Of a stretch of 64,000 nucleotides of DNA, positions 25,668 to 34,535 are shown in pieces. Below the pieces are notes generated by a model. That model did not search any database. It was not told where the DNA came from and saw only the letters and a list, made by a program, of their open reading frames with translations. This DNA comes from Verrucomicrobiota bacterium (GTDB lineage Bacteria > Verrucomicrobiota > Verrucomicrobiia > Opitutales > Opitutaceae), in assembly GCA_023443455.1 (NCBI GenBank), contig JAEZUE010000037.1, positions 62,001 to 126,000 on the forward strand. The letters are read 5' to 3'. A program made the translations under genes and the position numbers. Each line of letters begins with the position of its first letter. Positions within the stretch are counted from its first letter, which is position 1.

Positions 25668-28600
25668 CTATTGCGGCGCCCCCAGCACCTGCCGGATGCA
25701 GTCCGTCAACGCTCCGACCACATAGGGTTTCGGGACCACGGCGCGGAAACCGTAAGCCCGGTGGTTCGACATCACCGGGTCGTGCGAGTACCCGCTGGAT
25801 ACGATCCCGCGGACGTGCGCATCGATCCGCAGGAGCGCCTCCATGCATTCCAGCCCCCCCATTCCGCCGGGCACGGTCAGATCGAGGATGACGATCTGGA
25901 AAGGCCGGCCGGCCGCCATCGCCTCGCGATAGGCGGCGAGGCAGGATTCCCCATCGCCGACGGTTTTCACTTCGCATCCCATGCGATGGAGCAGGCGCTC
26001 GGCCAGGCTGCGGATCGTCTCCTCGTCGTCCATCAGCAGAATCCTCGTGCCCTGGATCGCCGTGGCGCCAGGCGCCTCCACCGGAGCCTGCGGCGCGACG
26101 GGCGCGAGGGAGTCGCCGGCCGGAATCCACAGATTGAACTCGCTTCCCCGCCCCGCCGCGGAGCGCACTTCGATGTGACCGCCGTGCCGCTTCACGATCG
26201 AGTAGGCGATCGCCAGCGAAAACCGGTCGTCGCCGAATTTTGTCGCCGAATACGGATCGAAGAACGCGGGAATCTGCTCGGCGGGGATGCCCGGGCCCGA
26301 GTCCTCGAAACGCAGTTGCACATACCGGCCCGCATGCAGGTTGCGGCGGCCCGAGTCCTCCACGCAGTTCGAAGCGCTTACTTTGACGATGCCGCCCTCG
26401 GGCATCGCGCCGCGCGAATGGATCAGCAGGTTCTGGAGCGCGCGGCCGAGCTGGTTGCGGTCGGCATGCACGGGCCAGAGTCCCTCGGCAAGGTCGAACT
26501 CGGCCCGGGCTTTGGCGCCGCTCAGCGCGAAGCCCGCCGCCTGGTGCAGCATTTCGACCAGGTCGACGTTGTCCCGCATCGGGTCGCCTCCCTTGGCGAA
26601 TGTCACCAGCTGCTGGGTAAGATCCCGGGCGCGCTTCGCGCTCGCCTCGATGTCCTTCAGGCACTCCCCCACCAGGGGCATCGCCCTCTCCTCGAGCATG
26701 GCCAGCGTCACATTGCCGAGGATGCCCGTGAGCAGATTGTTGAAGTCGTGGGCCAGCCCGCCGGCGAGCAACCCGAGAGAACGGAACCGCTGCGAACGCT
26801 CCAGCTCCGCCTCGAGGCTGGTCTGCTTCTCGAGTTGGGCGCGGATCTGCGCGGTCTGCACCCTCACGCGTAGTCGCAACGCGAAGACCCAGATCGCCAC
26901 CACCAGCGTCAGGCCCAGCAACGTGCCGGCCACACCCAGAGCCTTGTCGACCGTCCAGAACTTCGCCGCCGCCACCACCGCCAGATCCCGCCCGCTGCGC
27001 AACTGCAGGTCGAAACCGCTCGGCCGGTGGAAATCGTCGTATTCGATCCGGTAGATTCCGGTGGCCGCCAGCACCATGCCGGGCGTCAACCCGATCTCGG
27101 GCGAGGCGCCCGGCGCATGGTCGAGCACGGCGTCGAAGATCTCGTTGCCCGTCTGCAACGTGAGATGGAGCTGCTCGGCGTGCCGCGAATAGTCGAGCAG
27201 CCGGCCCTCGATCCGCACGAGATGGAGGTCGTCGTCGCGATCGAACGACGCGGGCTCCACCAACTCCGTCGCCGGCGCCGTCGGCGCCTCCCCGGTGTGG
27301 CGGAACACCGCCTCGCGCAGCACCACCCGGGCGCCATCCTGACCGAGAATCCCGACCACATCGACCCGCTCGCCGGGAACGAGCTGGCCCGGCTCGCGGC
27401 TGAACACCCCGATGCAGTCCTCCTCGTCTTCGAGTATCAGATACTGACCGGGCACATGATGCAGGACCCGGCCTTGCACATGCACGCGCACCAGATCGTT
27501 GTGGACACCGATCGGCCGCAGATCCCCCACCCGCCGCAGCGGCAGGTCGTAGATGTCCGCCGGCGCATCCTCCTCGATGAGGATGTCGTGGAGAAACGGA
27601 ATCCGCAGGCGCACACCGTTGATGCGATTCTTCGCGTCGGTGGTGACCTCGCACACGCCGCGCACCCGCAGCAGCGAGCCCGGCGTCGCCACGAAATTCA
27701 CCGGCGACTGCAGGTGCCCCACGAATTCGCCGTCGGGCGTGGTCACGTAGATCCACCGCCAGTCCCCTTCCGAGGCCGTACGCCGGATGAAGCCGCGCAT
27801 CTCCACCCATTGCCCGTCCTCGCGGCCCGAGATCGCCTGGGAGTACGTCAAACGCTCGGGCAGCGGGTGCGCCATCGACCCGAGGTCGACGAGGGTGCGC
27901 ATCTCGACCAGCGGCGCGAATGCGCCCATGGCCGTCGCGCCCTCGACCCGCACCCATTTTTGCAGCGGTGGCGCGGATACGCCGGCGGGCAGCCGCACCC
28001 GCACTCCCCCGGTCTGATCCTGCAGAAAGAAGACATCCGCCTCGGGCAGCGACCAGGTCACGATCCCCGCGATCGAGACCGGTTGGCCGGCCGAGACCCG
28101 CTCTTCGCTGAGTTGGCGGATCGCCTCGATCCGCGACAGCACCTCGGTGGCCTTCGCCGCCGCTTCGACCTCGTGCTCGATTTCCCGGAAAAAGCCGTTT
28201 CGCACCACCCAGCGAGAACCGCTGATCGCCAGCGTGCCGACCACCTCGACCAGCGAGGTCCGGTTGACCGTCTCGCGCTGCAAGCACTCCACGAACACAT
28301 CTCCCGAATCGTCGCGCAGCACGAAGCTGCTGCCGATGTCGCGCTTCGCCATCTTGCCCCGCAGGCGCACAACCGTGCCGACCGGGAGCGCGTTGACCGA
28401 ATTGATCGAGACCAACGGGCGATCGAACACCGGGGCGTTGTCGATCGAGCCGATCACTTCGACATCGCTCTGTTTGCCGACCCAGAGCTCGATGGTGGCA
28501 TCCGTGCCCGAGGGATCGACCCTGCCCGAATACACCGCACGCAGCCGGACATGATTCCCCTGCCACTCGGGCAGATTCGTCGGCGAATCCGGCGGCACCC

Positions 28601-29183
28601 AGCAGATCACCCGGCGGTTCTCCGTGAGCAACGTCAGCCGCAGATGGTAGTCGTCGATCGACAGCTGCTCGTCGACATACCCCTCCGCCTCGACCACGGC
28701 CCGGTCGAACGCGCGCACCTCGCTGATCCGCCCGCGCGTGGCCAGCGGGGCGATCGCGGCGACCTCCTCGAGCACCGTCACGGTCACCCGCTCGGCGGCC
28801 AACCCCTGGATCGGCACATAGGTGCCCTCGATCCGCACACGCTGACCGTTGCGCAGCTTCGGCGGATTGGCCGACAGCGCGATGTATCGACCGATACCAC
28901 CCTCCTCGAACCACAGGTTCCGCCACGCCGGATCGAAAAAGTTGATGCGTCCCTCGATCGAGATGCGGTAGGGCAGCCGGCGTTCGTCGTTGGACATCTG
29001 CCAGATGGCATCGGTGTTGCGCAGCCAACGGACCTCCTCGGCCCCCGACTCCGCCCGCGTCGCCGCCGCCGCAACCAAGACCAGAGGCAAGAAAGCCAGC
29101 CGCAGCGCAACCCCGAGCCGCGAAGCAAGGTGCACGCAGGCGCTCCGCAACAGGAGCCGATCCTGGATCTCCATCCGATTCAT
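25668..29183 (-). CDS. Giant hybrid histidine kinase with degenerate ATP-binding domain
   Basis: The 1171-residue protein has an N-terminal signal/membrane segment, a ~700-residue periplasmic region built from repeated beta-rich OB-like units (recurring VRIEG and VRVHVQG strands), a membrane helix (ALGVAGTLLGLTLVVAIWVF), a kinase core and a C-terminal receiver. The H-box GGLAHDFNNLLTGILGN is intact (H812), as is the receiver (D1101 in ILDLTVPGGMGG, lysine in VPKPY). The ATP domain looks damaged: the N-box reads NLLIHSRGAMPEGG, with H922 where the Mg-binding asparagine should be, and the G2 box reads KFGDDRFSLAIAYS instead of GxGLGLA. It may act as a phosphatase or phosphotransfer scaffold. 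The CheX-like gene is convergent. Confidence 0.9.
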   Translation of the reverse strand: MNRMEIQDRLLLRSACVHLASRLGVALRLAFLPLVLVAAAATRAESGAEEVRWLRNTDAIWQMSNDERRLPYRISIEGRINFFDPAWRNLWFEEGGIGRYIALSANPPKLRNGQRVRIEGTYVPIQGLAAERVTVTVLEEVAAIAPLATRGRISEVRAFDRAVVEAEGYVDEQLSIDDYHLRLTLLTENRRVICWVPPDSPTNLPEWQGNHVRLRAVYSGRVDPSGTDATIELWVGKQSDVEVIGSIDNAPVFDRPLVSINSVNALPVGTVVRLRGKMAKRDIGSSFVLRDDSGDVFVECLQRETVNRTSLVEVVGTLAISGSRWVVRNGFFREIEHEVEAAAKATEVLSRIEAIRQLSEERVSAGQPVSIAGIVTWSLPEADVFFLQDQTGGVRVRLPAGVSAPPLQKWVRVEGATAMGAFAPLVEMRTLVDLGSMAHPLPERLTYSQAISGREDGQWVEMRGFIRRTASEGDWRWIYVTTPDGEFVGHLQSPVNFVATPGSLLRVRGVCEVTTDAKNRINGVRLRIPFLHDILIEEDAPADIYDLPLRRVGDLRPIGVHNDLVRVHVQGRVLHHVPGQYLILEDEEDCIGVFSREPGQLVPGERVDVVGILGQDGARVVLREAVFRHTGEAPTAPATELVEPASFDRDDDLHLVRIEGRLLDYSRHAEQLHLTLQTGNEIFDAVLDHAPGASPEIGLTPGMVLAATGIYRIEYDDFHRPSGFDLQLRSGRDLAVVAAAKFWTVDKALGVAGTLLGLTLVVAIWVFALRLRVRVQTAQIRAQLEKQTSLEAELERSQRFRSLGLLAGGLAHDFNNLLTGILGNVTLAMLEERAMPLVGECLKDIEASAKRARDLTQQLVTFAKGGDPMRDNVDLVEMLHQAAGFALSGAKARAEFDLAEGLWPVHADRNQLGRALQNLLIHSRGAMPEGGIVKVSASNCVEDSGRRNLHAGRYVQLRFEDSGPGIPAEQIPAFFDPYSATKFGDDRFSLAIAYSIVKRHGGHIEVRSAAGRGSEFNLWIPAGDSLAPVAPQAPVEAPGATAIQGTRILLMDDEETIRSLAERLLHRMGCEVKTVGDGESCLAAYREAMAAGRPFQIVILDLTVPGGMGGLECMEALLRIDAHVRGIVSSGYSHDPVMSNHRAYGFRAVVPKPYVVGALTDCIRQVLGAPQ

Positions 29184-29423
29184 TCGTCGAGTAGTTTTTT
29201 GGGGGCCAACACCACAGCGGGGAAAAGGTGCGTCGTGCGGATCCCGAACGCGAAGCCGGTTGGCGAGGCGCCGCGCTTTCTATGCTTCTGAGGCACAAAA
29301 TCGAAACATTTCTCGCCGAATCTCCTCCGCGTGAGCAACGACCCGAGGGTTATCCCCCGGCCGCGTTTTCCGTTGGCAACCGCAGGCTCGCCTGTTGGCA
29401 GTAGAACCCTCCATTTTCCGAAC

Positions 29424-32400
29424 ATGCTCATCCTCCGCGGCGCACCCGCCCTTTCCGACTTCCGCACGCAGAAGCTCGTCCAGGACCTCCTGGGCGCCGG
29501 CCTCCCCGTCAAGGAGGTCACCACGGCCTTCGTCCACGTCGCCGAGACCACCGCCGAGCTCACCCCGGCGGAGCATGAGATCCTCGCCAAACTGCTCACC
29601 TACGGGCCGCACCGCGAGACCCACGACCCCGCCGGCTTGCTCCAGGTGGTCGCACCCCGCCCGGGCACCATCTCGCCGTGGTCCTCGAAGGCCACCGACA
29701 TCGCCCACATCTGCGGCCTCGCGAAGGTGAAACGGATCGAGCGCGCCGTCGCCTACTGGATCGACCAGGGCGGCAGCACTCCCACCAAGGAGCAGATCAA
29801 CGCCATCGCCGCCCGCCTCCACGACCGCATGACGCAGGCCGTCTTCGCCGACTTCGCCGCGCTCGACGTCCTCTTCAGCCACGCCACCCCGCAACCCTTC
29901 ACCGCCGTGCCGGTGCTGGCCCAAGGTCGCGAGGCCCTCGTCGACGCCAACACCGCCCTCGGCCTCGCCCTCGCCGACGACGAGATCGACTACCTCGTCA
30001 AGAGCTTCACCGCCCTCGGCCGCGACCCGCACGACATCGAGCTGATGATGTTCGCGCAGGCCAACTCCGAGCACTGCCGCCACAAGATCTTCAACGCCAC
30101 CTGGGAAATCGACGGTTCCGCCAAGGACCGCTCGCTCTTCCAGATGATCAAGAACACGTACCAGCTCCACAGCGACGGCATCCTCTCCGCCTACAAGGAC
30201 AACGCCGCCGTCATGGTCGGCCACCGCGCCGGGCGCTTCTACGCCGACCCGCAGACCCACGAGTACGCCGCCCACGAGCAGGACGTCCACATCCTCTGCA
30301 AGGTCGAGACGCACAACCACCCCACCGCCATCTCCCCCTTCCCGGGTGCCGCCACCGGCTCCGGCGGCGAGATCCGCGACGAGGGCGCCACCGGCCGCGG
30401 CTCGAAGCCCAAGGCCGGCCTCACCGGTTTCACCGTCTCCAACCTCAAGCTTCCCGGCGCGATCCAGCCCTGGGAAAAGGAATTCGGCAAACCCGGCCGC
30501 ATCGTCTCCGCGCTCGACATCATGCTCGACGGCCCGCTCGGCGGCGCCGCCTTCAACAACGAGTTCGGCCGCCCCAACATCCTCGGCTACTTCCGCACCT
30601 TCGAACAGGAAGTCCCCGCCGCGGGCGCAGTATCTGAAATTTCAGATCTCAAATCTCAAATGCCCGCCGCGCCGGCGACGGAGCTGCGCGGCTACCACAA
30701 ACCCATCATGCTCGCCGGCGGCCTCGGCGCCATCAAGGCCGAGCACGTGCAGAAAGGCTCCATCGAGCCGGGCGACAAACTCATCGTGCTCGGCGGACCG
30801 GCCATGCTGATCGGCCTCGGCGGCGGCGCCGCCAGCTCGATGGCCAGCGGCTCCGGCCAGGAGGACCTCGATTTCGCCTCCGTTCAGCGCGAAAACCCCG
30901 AGATGGAGCGCCGTTGCCAGGAGGTCATCGACCGCTGCTGGGCCCTGGCCGACGCCAATCCGATCTCCTTCATCCACGACGTCGGTGCCGGCGGCCTCTC
31001 CAACGCCCTGCCCGAACTCGTCAACGACGGCGGCCGCGGCGGCCGCTTCAACCTCCGCGCCATCCCCAACGACGAGCCGGGCATGTCCCCGCTCGAGATC
31101 TGGTGCAACGAATCCCAGGAACGCTACGTGCTCGCCGTGCCGGCCGCGCAGCTCGACACCTTCGCCGAGATCTGCCGCCGCGAGCGTTGCCCCTTCGCCG
31201 TCGTCGGCGAAGCCACCGAGGAGAAACGCCTCGTGCTCGACGATCCCCATTTCGGCAACCAGCCGATCGATCTCCCGCTCGAGGTCCTGCTCGGCAAGCC
31301 CCCGCGCATGCAGCGCAAGGAGACCAGCCTGATCCGCCCCCAACTGCCGTTGGAAATTGGTGACGTCACGCTCGCCGAGGCCGCCAAACGCGTGCTCTCC
31401 CACCCAACCGTCGCCGACAAGACCTTCCTCATCTCCATCGGCGACCGCACCGTCACCGGCCTGGTCTGCCGCGACCAGATGGTCGGCCCCTGGCAGGTGC
31501 CCGTCGCCGACTGCGCCGTCACCGCCACCGCGTTCGACGTCCACACCGGCGAGGCCATGTCGATGGGCGAGCGTACCCCCGTCGCCGTCAACAACGCCGC
31601 CGCCTCCGCCCGCCTCGCCGTGGGCGAGGCGATCACCAACATCGCCGCCGCCCAGATCGGCGATATCGGCAAGATCAACCTCTCCGCCAACTGGATGGCC
31701 GCCCCGGCCGTCCCGGGCGACGCCGCCGACCTCTACGCCGCCGTGCAGGCTGTCGGCATGGAACTCTGTCCGGCCCTCGGCATCACCATTCCCGTCGGCA
31801 AGGACTCGATGAGCATGTCCACCGTGTGGAAGGATGGCACCCGCCAGAAACGCCAGACCGCCCCGACCTCGCTGATCGTCTCCGCCTTCGCCCCCTGCGC
31901 AGATATCCGCCTCTCCCTTACGCCGCAGCTCCGGCAGCTCGCCGACACCGTCCTGCTCCTCGTCGACCTCGGCCGCGGCAAGCACCGCCTCGGCGGCTCG
32001 ATCCTCGCCCAGACCGTCTCGCAGATGGGCGAGGCCACGCCCGACGTCGACAACCCGACCGACCTGAAGAACTTCTTCAACGCGATCCAGCAGCTCGGCC
32101 GCGAAGGCAAGCTGCTCGCGTACCATGATCGTTCCGACGGCGGCCTCTTCGCCACGATCGTCGAGATGGCCTTCGCCGGGCACTCCGGCGTCGATCTCGA
32201 GATCCCGACCGGCCACAACGCCTTCGCCGCCCTCTTCAACGAGGAACTCGGCGCCGTCGTCCAGGTGCACGCCGCCGACCTCGACGACGTGTCCATGGTT
32301 CTGCGCCAGCACGGCTTCAAGAACTGCACGACCCGCATCGGCACGCTCAATCCGCATTTCGCCCTGCGCATCCGCCGCGCCGGCGAGGAGATCTACAACG

Positions 32401-33350
32401 AGAACCTCCCCGTCCTGCGCGCCCTCTGGTCCGACGTCACCCGCCGCATCGCCGCCCTGCGCGACAACCCCGCCTGCGCCGAGAGCGAGTATCAGCTCAA
32501 GCTCGACAAGACCGATCCCGGGCTCACCCCGAAGCTCACCTTCGACCTCCACGCCGCCCCCGCGATCGTCAGCGGTCGCGCGCCGCTGGCGGTCCTGCGC
32601 GAACAGGGCGTGAACGGCGAGATCGAGATGGCCGCCGCCTTCGACCGAGCCGGTTTCCGCACCGTCGATGTCCACATGACGGACATCCTCTCCGGCCGCG
32701 TCTCGCTGCGGGATTTCCGCGGCCTCGCCGCGTGCGGCGGTTTCAGCTACGGCGACGTGCTCGGCGCCGGCGAGGGCTGGGCCAAGAGCATCCTCTTCAA
32801 CGAGCGCGCCCGCGCCGAGTTCGAGGCCTTCTTCGCCCGGCCCGACACCTTCGCCCTCGGCGTGTGCAACGGCTGCCAGATGATGAGCAACCTCCACGCC
32901 ATCATCCCCGGCGCCGAACTCTGGCCGCACTTCGTGCAGAACCGTTCCGAGCGTTTCGAGGCCCGCTTCGTGTCGATGCAGATCGAGCGGAGCCCCAGCG
33001 TGCTGCTCGCCGGCATGGAGGGCAGCGTGATTCCGGTCGCCGTCTCGCACGGCGAGGGCCGGGCCGAGTTCCGCGACGCCACCGCCGCGCTCGCCTGCAG
33101 CACCTCCGGGCTCGTCTCCGCCCGCTACGTCGACAACCGGCACCAGGTCACCGAGGCGTATCCGCTCAATCCCAACGGCTCGCCCTTCGGCATCACCGCG
33201 CTCACCAGCCGCGACGGCCGCGTGACGATCATGATGCCGCACCCCGAGCGCGTCTTCCGCACCGTGCAGAACAGCTGGCACCCCGCCGACTGGCCCGAGA
33301 ACGGCCCCTGGATGAAGCTCTTCCACAACGCCCGCGCCTGGGTCGGGTGA
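29424..33350 (+). CDS. purL: Phosphoribosylformylglycinamidine synthase, large form
   Basis: The 1308-residue enzyme converts FGAR to FGAM with glutamine and ATP. It is the large fused type, with an N-terminal PurS-like region, two AIRS-like halves (SEHCRHKIFNATW; NESQERYVLAVP) and a C-terminal glutaminase domain with nucleophile GVCNGCQMMSNL and HGEGRAEF. The start MLILRGAPALSDFR at 29424 fits the family. An unusual in-frame insert of about a dozen residues (VSEISDLKSQM, about 403-414) is encoded by AT-rich palindromic DNA. It is divergent from the hybrid kinase and monocistronic. Confidence 0.97.
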   Translation: MLILRGAPALSDFRTQKLVQDLLGAGLPVKEVTTAFVHVAETTAELTPAEHEILAKLLTYGPHRETHDPAGLLQVVAPRPGTISPWSSKATDIAHICGLAKVKRIERAVAYWIDQGGSTPTKEQINAIAARLHDRMTQAVFADFAALDVLFSHATPQPFTAVPVLAQGREALVDANTALGLALADDEIDYLVKSFTALGRDPHDIELMMFAQANSEHCRHKIFNATWEIDGSAKDRSLFQMIKNTYQLHSDGILSAYKDNAAVMVGHRAGRFYADPQTHEYAAHEQDVHILCKVETHNHPTAISPFPGAATGSGGEIRDEGATGRGSKPKAGLTGFTVSNLKLPGAIQPWEKEFGKPGRIVSALDIMLDGPLGGAAFNNEFGRPNILGYFRTFEQEVPAAGAVSEISDLKSQMPAAPATELRGYHKPIMLAGGLGAIKAEHVQKGSIEPGDKLIVLGGPAMLIGLGGGAASSMASGSGQEDLDFASVQRENPEMERRCQEVIDRCWALADANPISFIHDVGAGGLSNALPELVNDGGRGGRFNLRAIPNDEPGMSPLEIWCNESQERYVLAVPAAQLDTFAEICRRERCPFAVVGEATEEKRLVLDDPHFGNQPIDLPLEVLLGKPPRMQRKETSLIRPQLPLEIGDVTLAEAAKRVLSHPTVADKTFLISIGDRTVTGLVCRDQMVGPWQVPVADCAVTATAFDVHTGEAMSMGERTPVAVNNAAASARLAVGEAITNIAAAQIGDIGKINLSANWMAAPAVPGDAADLYAAVQAVGMELCPALGITIPVGKDSMSMSTVWKDGTRQKRQTAPTSLIVSAFAPCADIRLSLTPQLRQLADTVLLLVDLGRGKHRLGGSILAQTVSQMGEATPDVDNPTDLKNFFNAIQQLGREGKLLAYHDRSDGGLFATIVEMAFAGHSGVDLEIPTGHNAFAALFNEELGAVVQVHAADLDDVSMVLRQHGFKNCTTRIGTLNPHFALRIRRAGEEIYNENLPVLRALWSDVTRRIAALRDNPACAESEYQLKLDKTDPGLTPKLTFDLHAAPAIVSGRAPLAVLREQGVNGEIEMAAAFDRAGFRTVDVHMTDILSGRVSLRDFRGLAACGGFSYGDVLGAGEGWAKSILFNERARAEFEAFFARPDTFALGVCNGCQMMSNLHAIIPGAELWPHFVQNRSERFEARFVSMQIERSPSVLLAGMEGSVIPVAVSHGEGRAEFRDATAALACSTSGLVSARYVDNRHQVTEAYPLNPNGSPFGITALTSRDGRVTIMMPHPERVFRTVQNSWHPADWPENGPWMKLFHNARAWVG
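30631..30662 (+). repeat. AT-rich palindromic insert inside purL
   Basis: A ~32-base stretch of low GC inside an otherwise very GC-rich gene. It contains a perfect 16-base palindrome ATCTGAAATTTCAGAT (30632-30647) followed by the direct repeat TCTCAAATCTCAAAT. It keeps the frame. Another frame reads KFQISNLK, a pattern I associate with dispersed short repeats in other bacterial genomes. Confidence 0.75.
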
Positions 33351-33381
33351 GCACAACCGGGCTCCGCACCTGCTCCGATAG

Positions 33382-33403
33382 GTAGGAGCCTGCTTGCAGG
33401 CGA
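33382..33403 (+). repeat. REP-like element 1
   Basis: GTAGGAGCCTGCTTGCAGGCG with an internal CCTGC/GCAGG hairpin. It matches the widespread REP core GTAGGAGC-N-GCTTGC and lies 31 bases after the purL stop. Confidence 0.65.
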
Positions 33404-33490
33404 TTCCGTCGTGGCGCGGCTCTTCAGACCGCGTTCCGAGGTACGGACAGGCCACAGAGAGCTCAGAACCGGAAGAGTCCACGGAGAACT

Positions 33491-33515
33491 TGTAGGAGAC
33501 CCGCTTGCAGGCGCC
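33491..33515 (+). repeat. REP-like element 2
   Basis: TGTAGGAGACCCGCTTGCAG and following bases; same orientation as element 1 and about 110 bases downstream, with one extra base and imperfect pairing. Confidence 0.6.
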
Positions 33516-33548
33516 TCTTCGCTCGGTCCGTCCTCCCGAGTCCAGATC

Positions 33549-33570
33549 GCGTGCAAGCACGCTCCTACCT
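33549..33570 (-). repeat. REP-like element 3, inverted
   Basis: On the minus strand it reads GGTAGGAGCGTGCTTGCACG, the clearest copy of the core, with a CGTGC/GCACG stem. With element 2 it forms an inverted pair, as in BIME arrangements. Confidence 0.65.
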
Positions 33571-33706
33571 CCGATCCTCCGATGCGGCGTGGCAGACAGG
33601 GCCACACCGTTCGCCGTACGGGTCGCGGCCACGCCCGCCGCTCTCGCTCGCGTGGCATCCGCGCGCCCCATGAATTCTCCTTCCGCCGTCGCGGACGCGC
33701 CTCTCG

Positions 33707-34510
33707 CTACGGCCGACCACCGGAGGCCTTCCCCTCGAGCCGGCCGATGATGCGCAACAAGCCGTCGAGGATCGTGAGCGGATGTGGCGGGCACCCCGGG
33801 ATGTAGAGATCGATCGGAATCACGTTGTCCGCCCCTTGGCAGGTTTCCTCATGGCCGACAAACGGCCCGCCAGCGATCGCACACGCGCCCACCGCGATCG
33901 CGATCTTCGGTCCGGGCACGGCGTCCCAGGTCTTCTTCAACGCCAGTTCCATGCCCTTCGTCACGGGACCGGTGATGATCAGCCCGTCCGCATGCCGCGG
34001 TGACGCCACATACTGGATGCCGAAGCGCCCAAGGTCCCAGCCGATGGTGCCGAGCACGTTGATGTCGGCCTCGCAGGCGTTGCAGCCGCCCGCGCTCACC
34101 TGCCGCAGCTTCAGCGAGCGCCCGAGCAGTTTGCGCAGCTTCTCGCCCAACGCCTCGGCCAAACGCAACTCCTCCGCTCCCGGAGCTCCCAGTATGAGAT
34201 CCTCGCGCCGCCGCACCGCCATGCGATGGTCGCGGGTCTGCACGATCGCCGAGGTCGGGCACGCCGCCACGCACTCCGCGCAGAAGAGACAACGCCCAAG
34301 GTCCAGCGCCACCGGTTGCCCGGGCTCCCGCGTGATCGCCTGCGTCGGGCACACCGGCAGGCAGGCCGCGCAGCCGTCGGCGCACTTGGTCGCCTCGACG
34401 CGCAACGCCCCGCCATGACGATCCGGCAACGCCGGCGCCGGCCTGTCCGGATACGCCATGGTTTCACAGCCGCGCTTCAGACGGTGAACAATCGTATCGA
34501 GGACAAACAT
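33707..34510 (-). CDS. Ferredoxin-NuoB fusion subunit of an Ehr/Hyf-like complex
   Basis: The 267-residue protein fuses a two-cluster ferredoxin (C43/C47/C50/C54 and C74/C77/C80/C84; motif CLFCAECVAACP), as in HycF/HyfH/NuoI, to a NuoB/HycG-type small subunit. The latter keeps four candidate ligands for the terminal 4Fe-4S cluster: C143 and C146 in GGCNACEADI, C210 in VGACAIAGG and C240 in IPGCPPHP. It would carry electrons from the ferredoxin clusters to the N2-like cluster facing the membrane arm. It is the last gene of the operon, 25 bases after the large subunit. An alternative start is the Met at residue 18. Confidence 0.9.
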   Translation of the reverse strand: MFVLDTIVHRLKRGCETMAYPDRPAPALPDRHGGALRVEATKCADGCAACLPVCPTQAITREPGQPVALDLGRCLFCAECVAACPTSAIVQTRDHRMAVRRREDLILGAPGAEELRLAEALGEKLRKLLGRSLKLRQVSAGGCNACEADINVLGTIGWDLGRFGIQYVASPRHADGLIITGPVTKGMELALKKTWDAVPGPKIAIAVGACAIAGGPFVGHEETCQGADNVIPIDLYIPGCPPHPLTILDGLLRIIGRLEGKASGGRP

Positions 34511-34535
34511 GGCGGTGGTGGTTCAGCGTTTCGGT

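Larger units (their letters stand above)
33351..33706. other. Intergenic region with REP-like elements
   Basis: A 356-base stretch between the stops of purL and the Ehr small-subunit gene. It holds three REP-like palindromes, listed separately; I see no gene and no clear hairpin terminator with a T-run. Confidence 0.6.

Noticed and set aside
33411..33806. Small plus-strand open frame after purL
   Set aside because: It spans REP-like repeats and the end of the Ehr small-subunit gene on the other strand. No coding signal.
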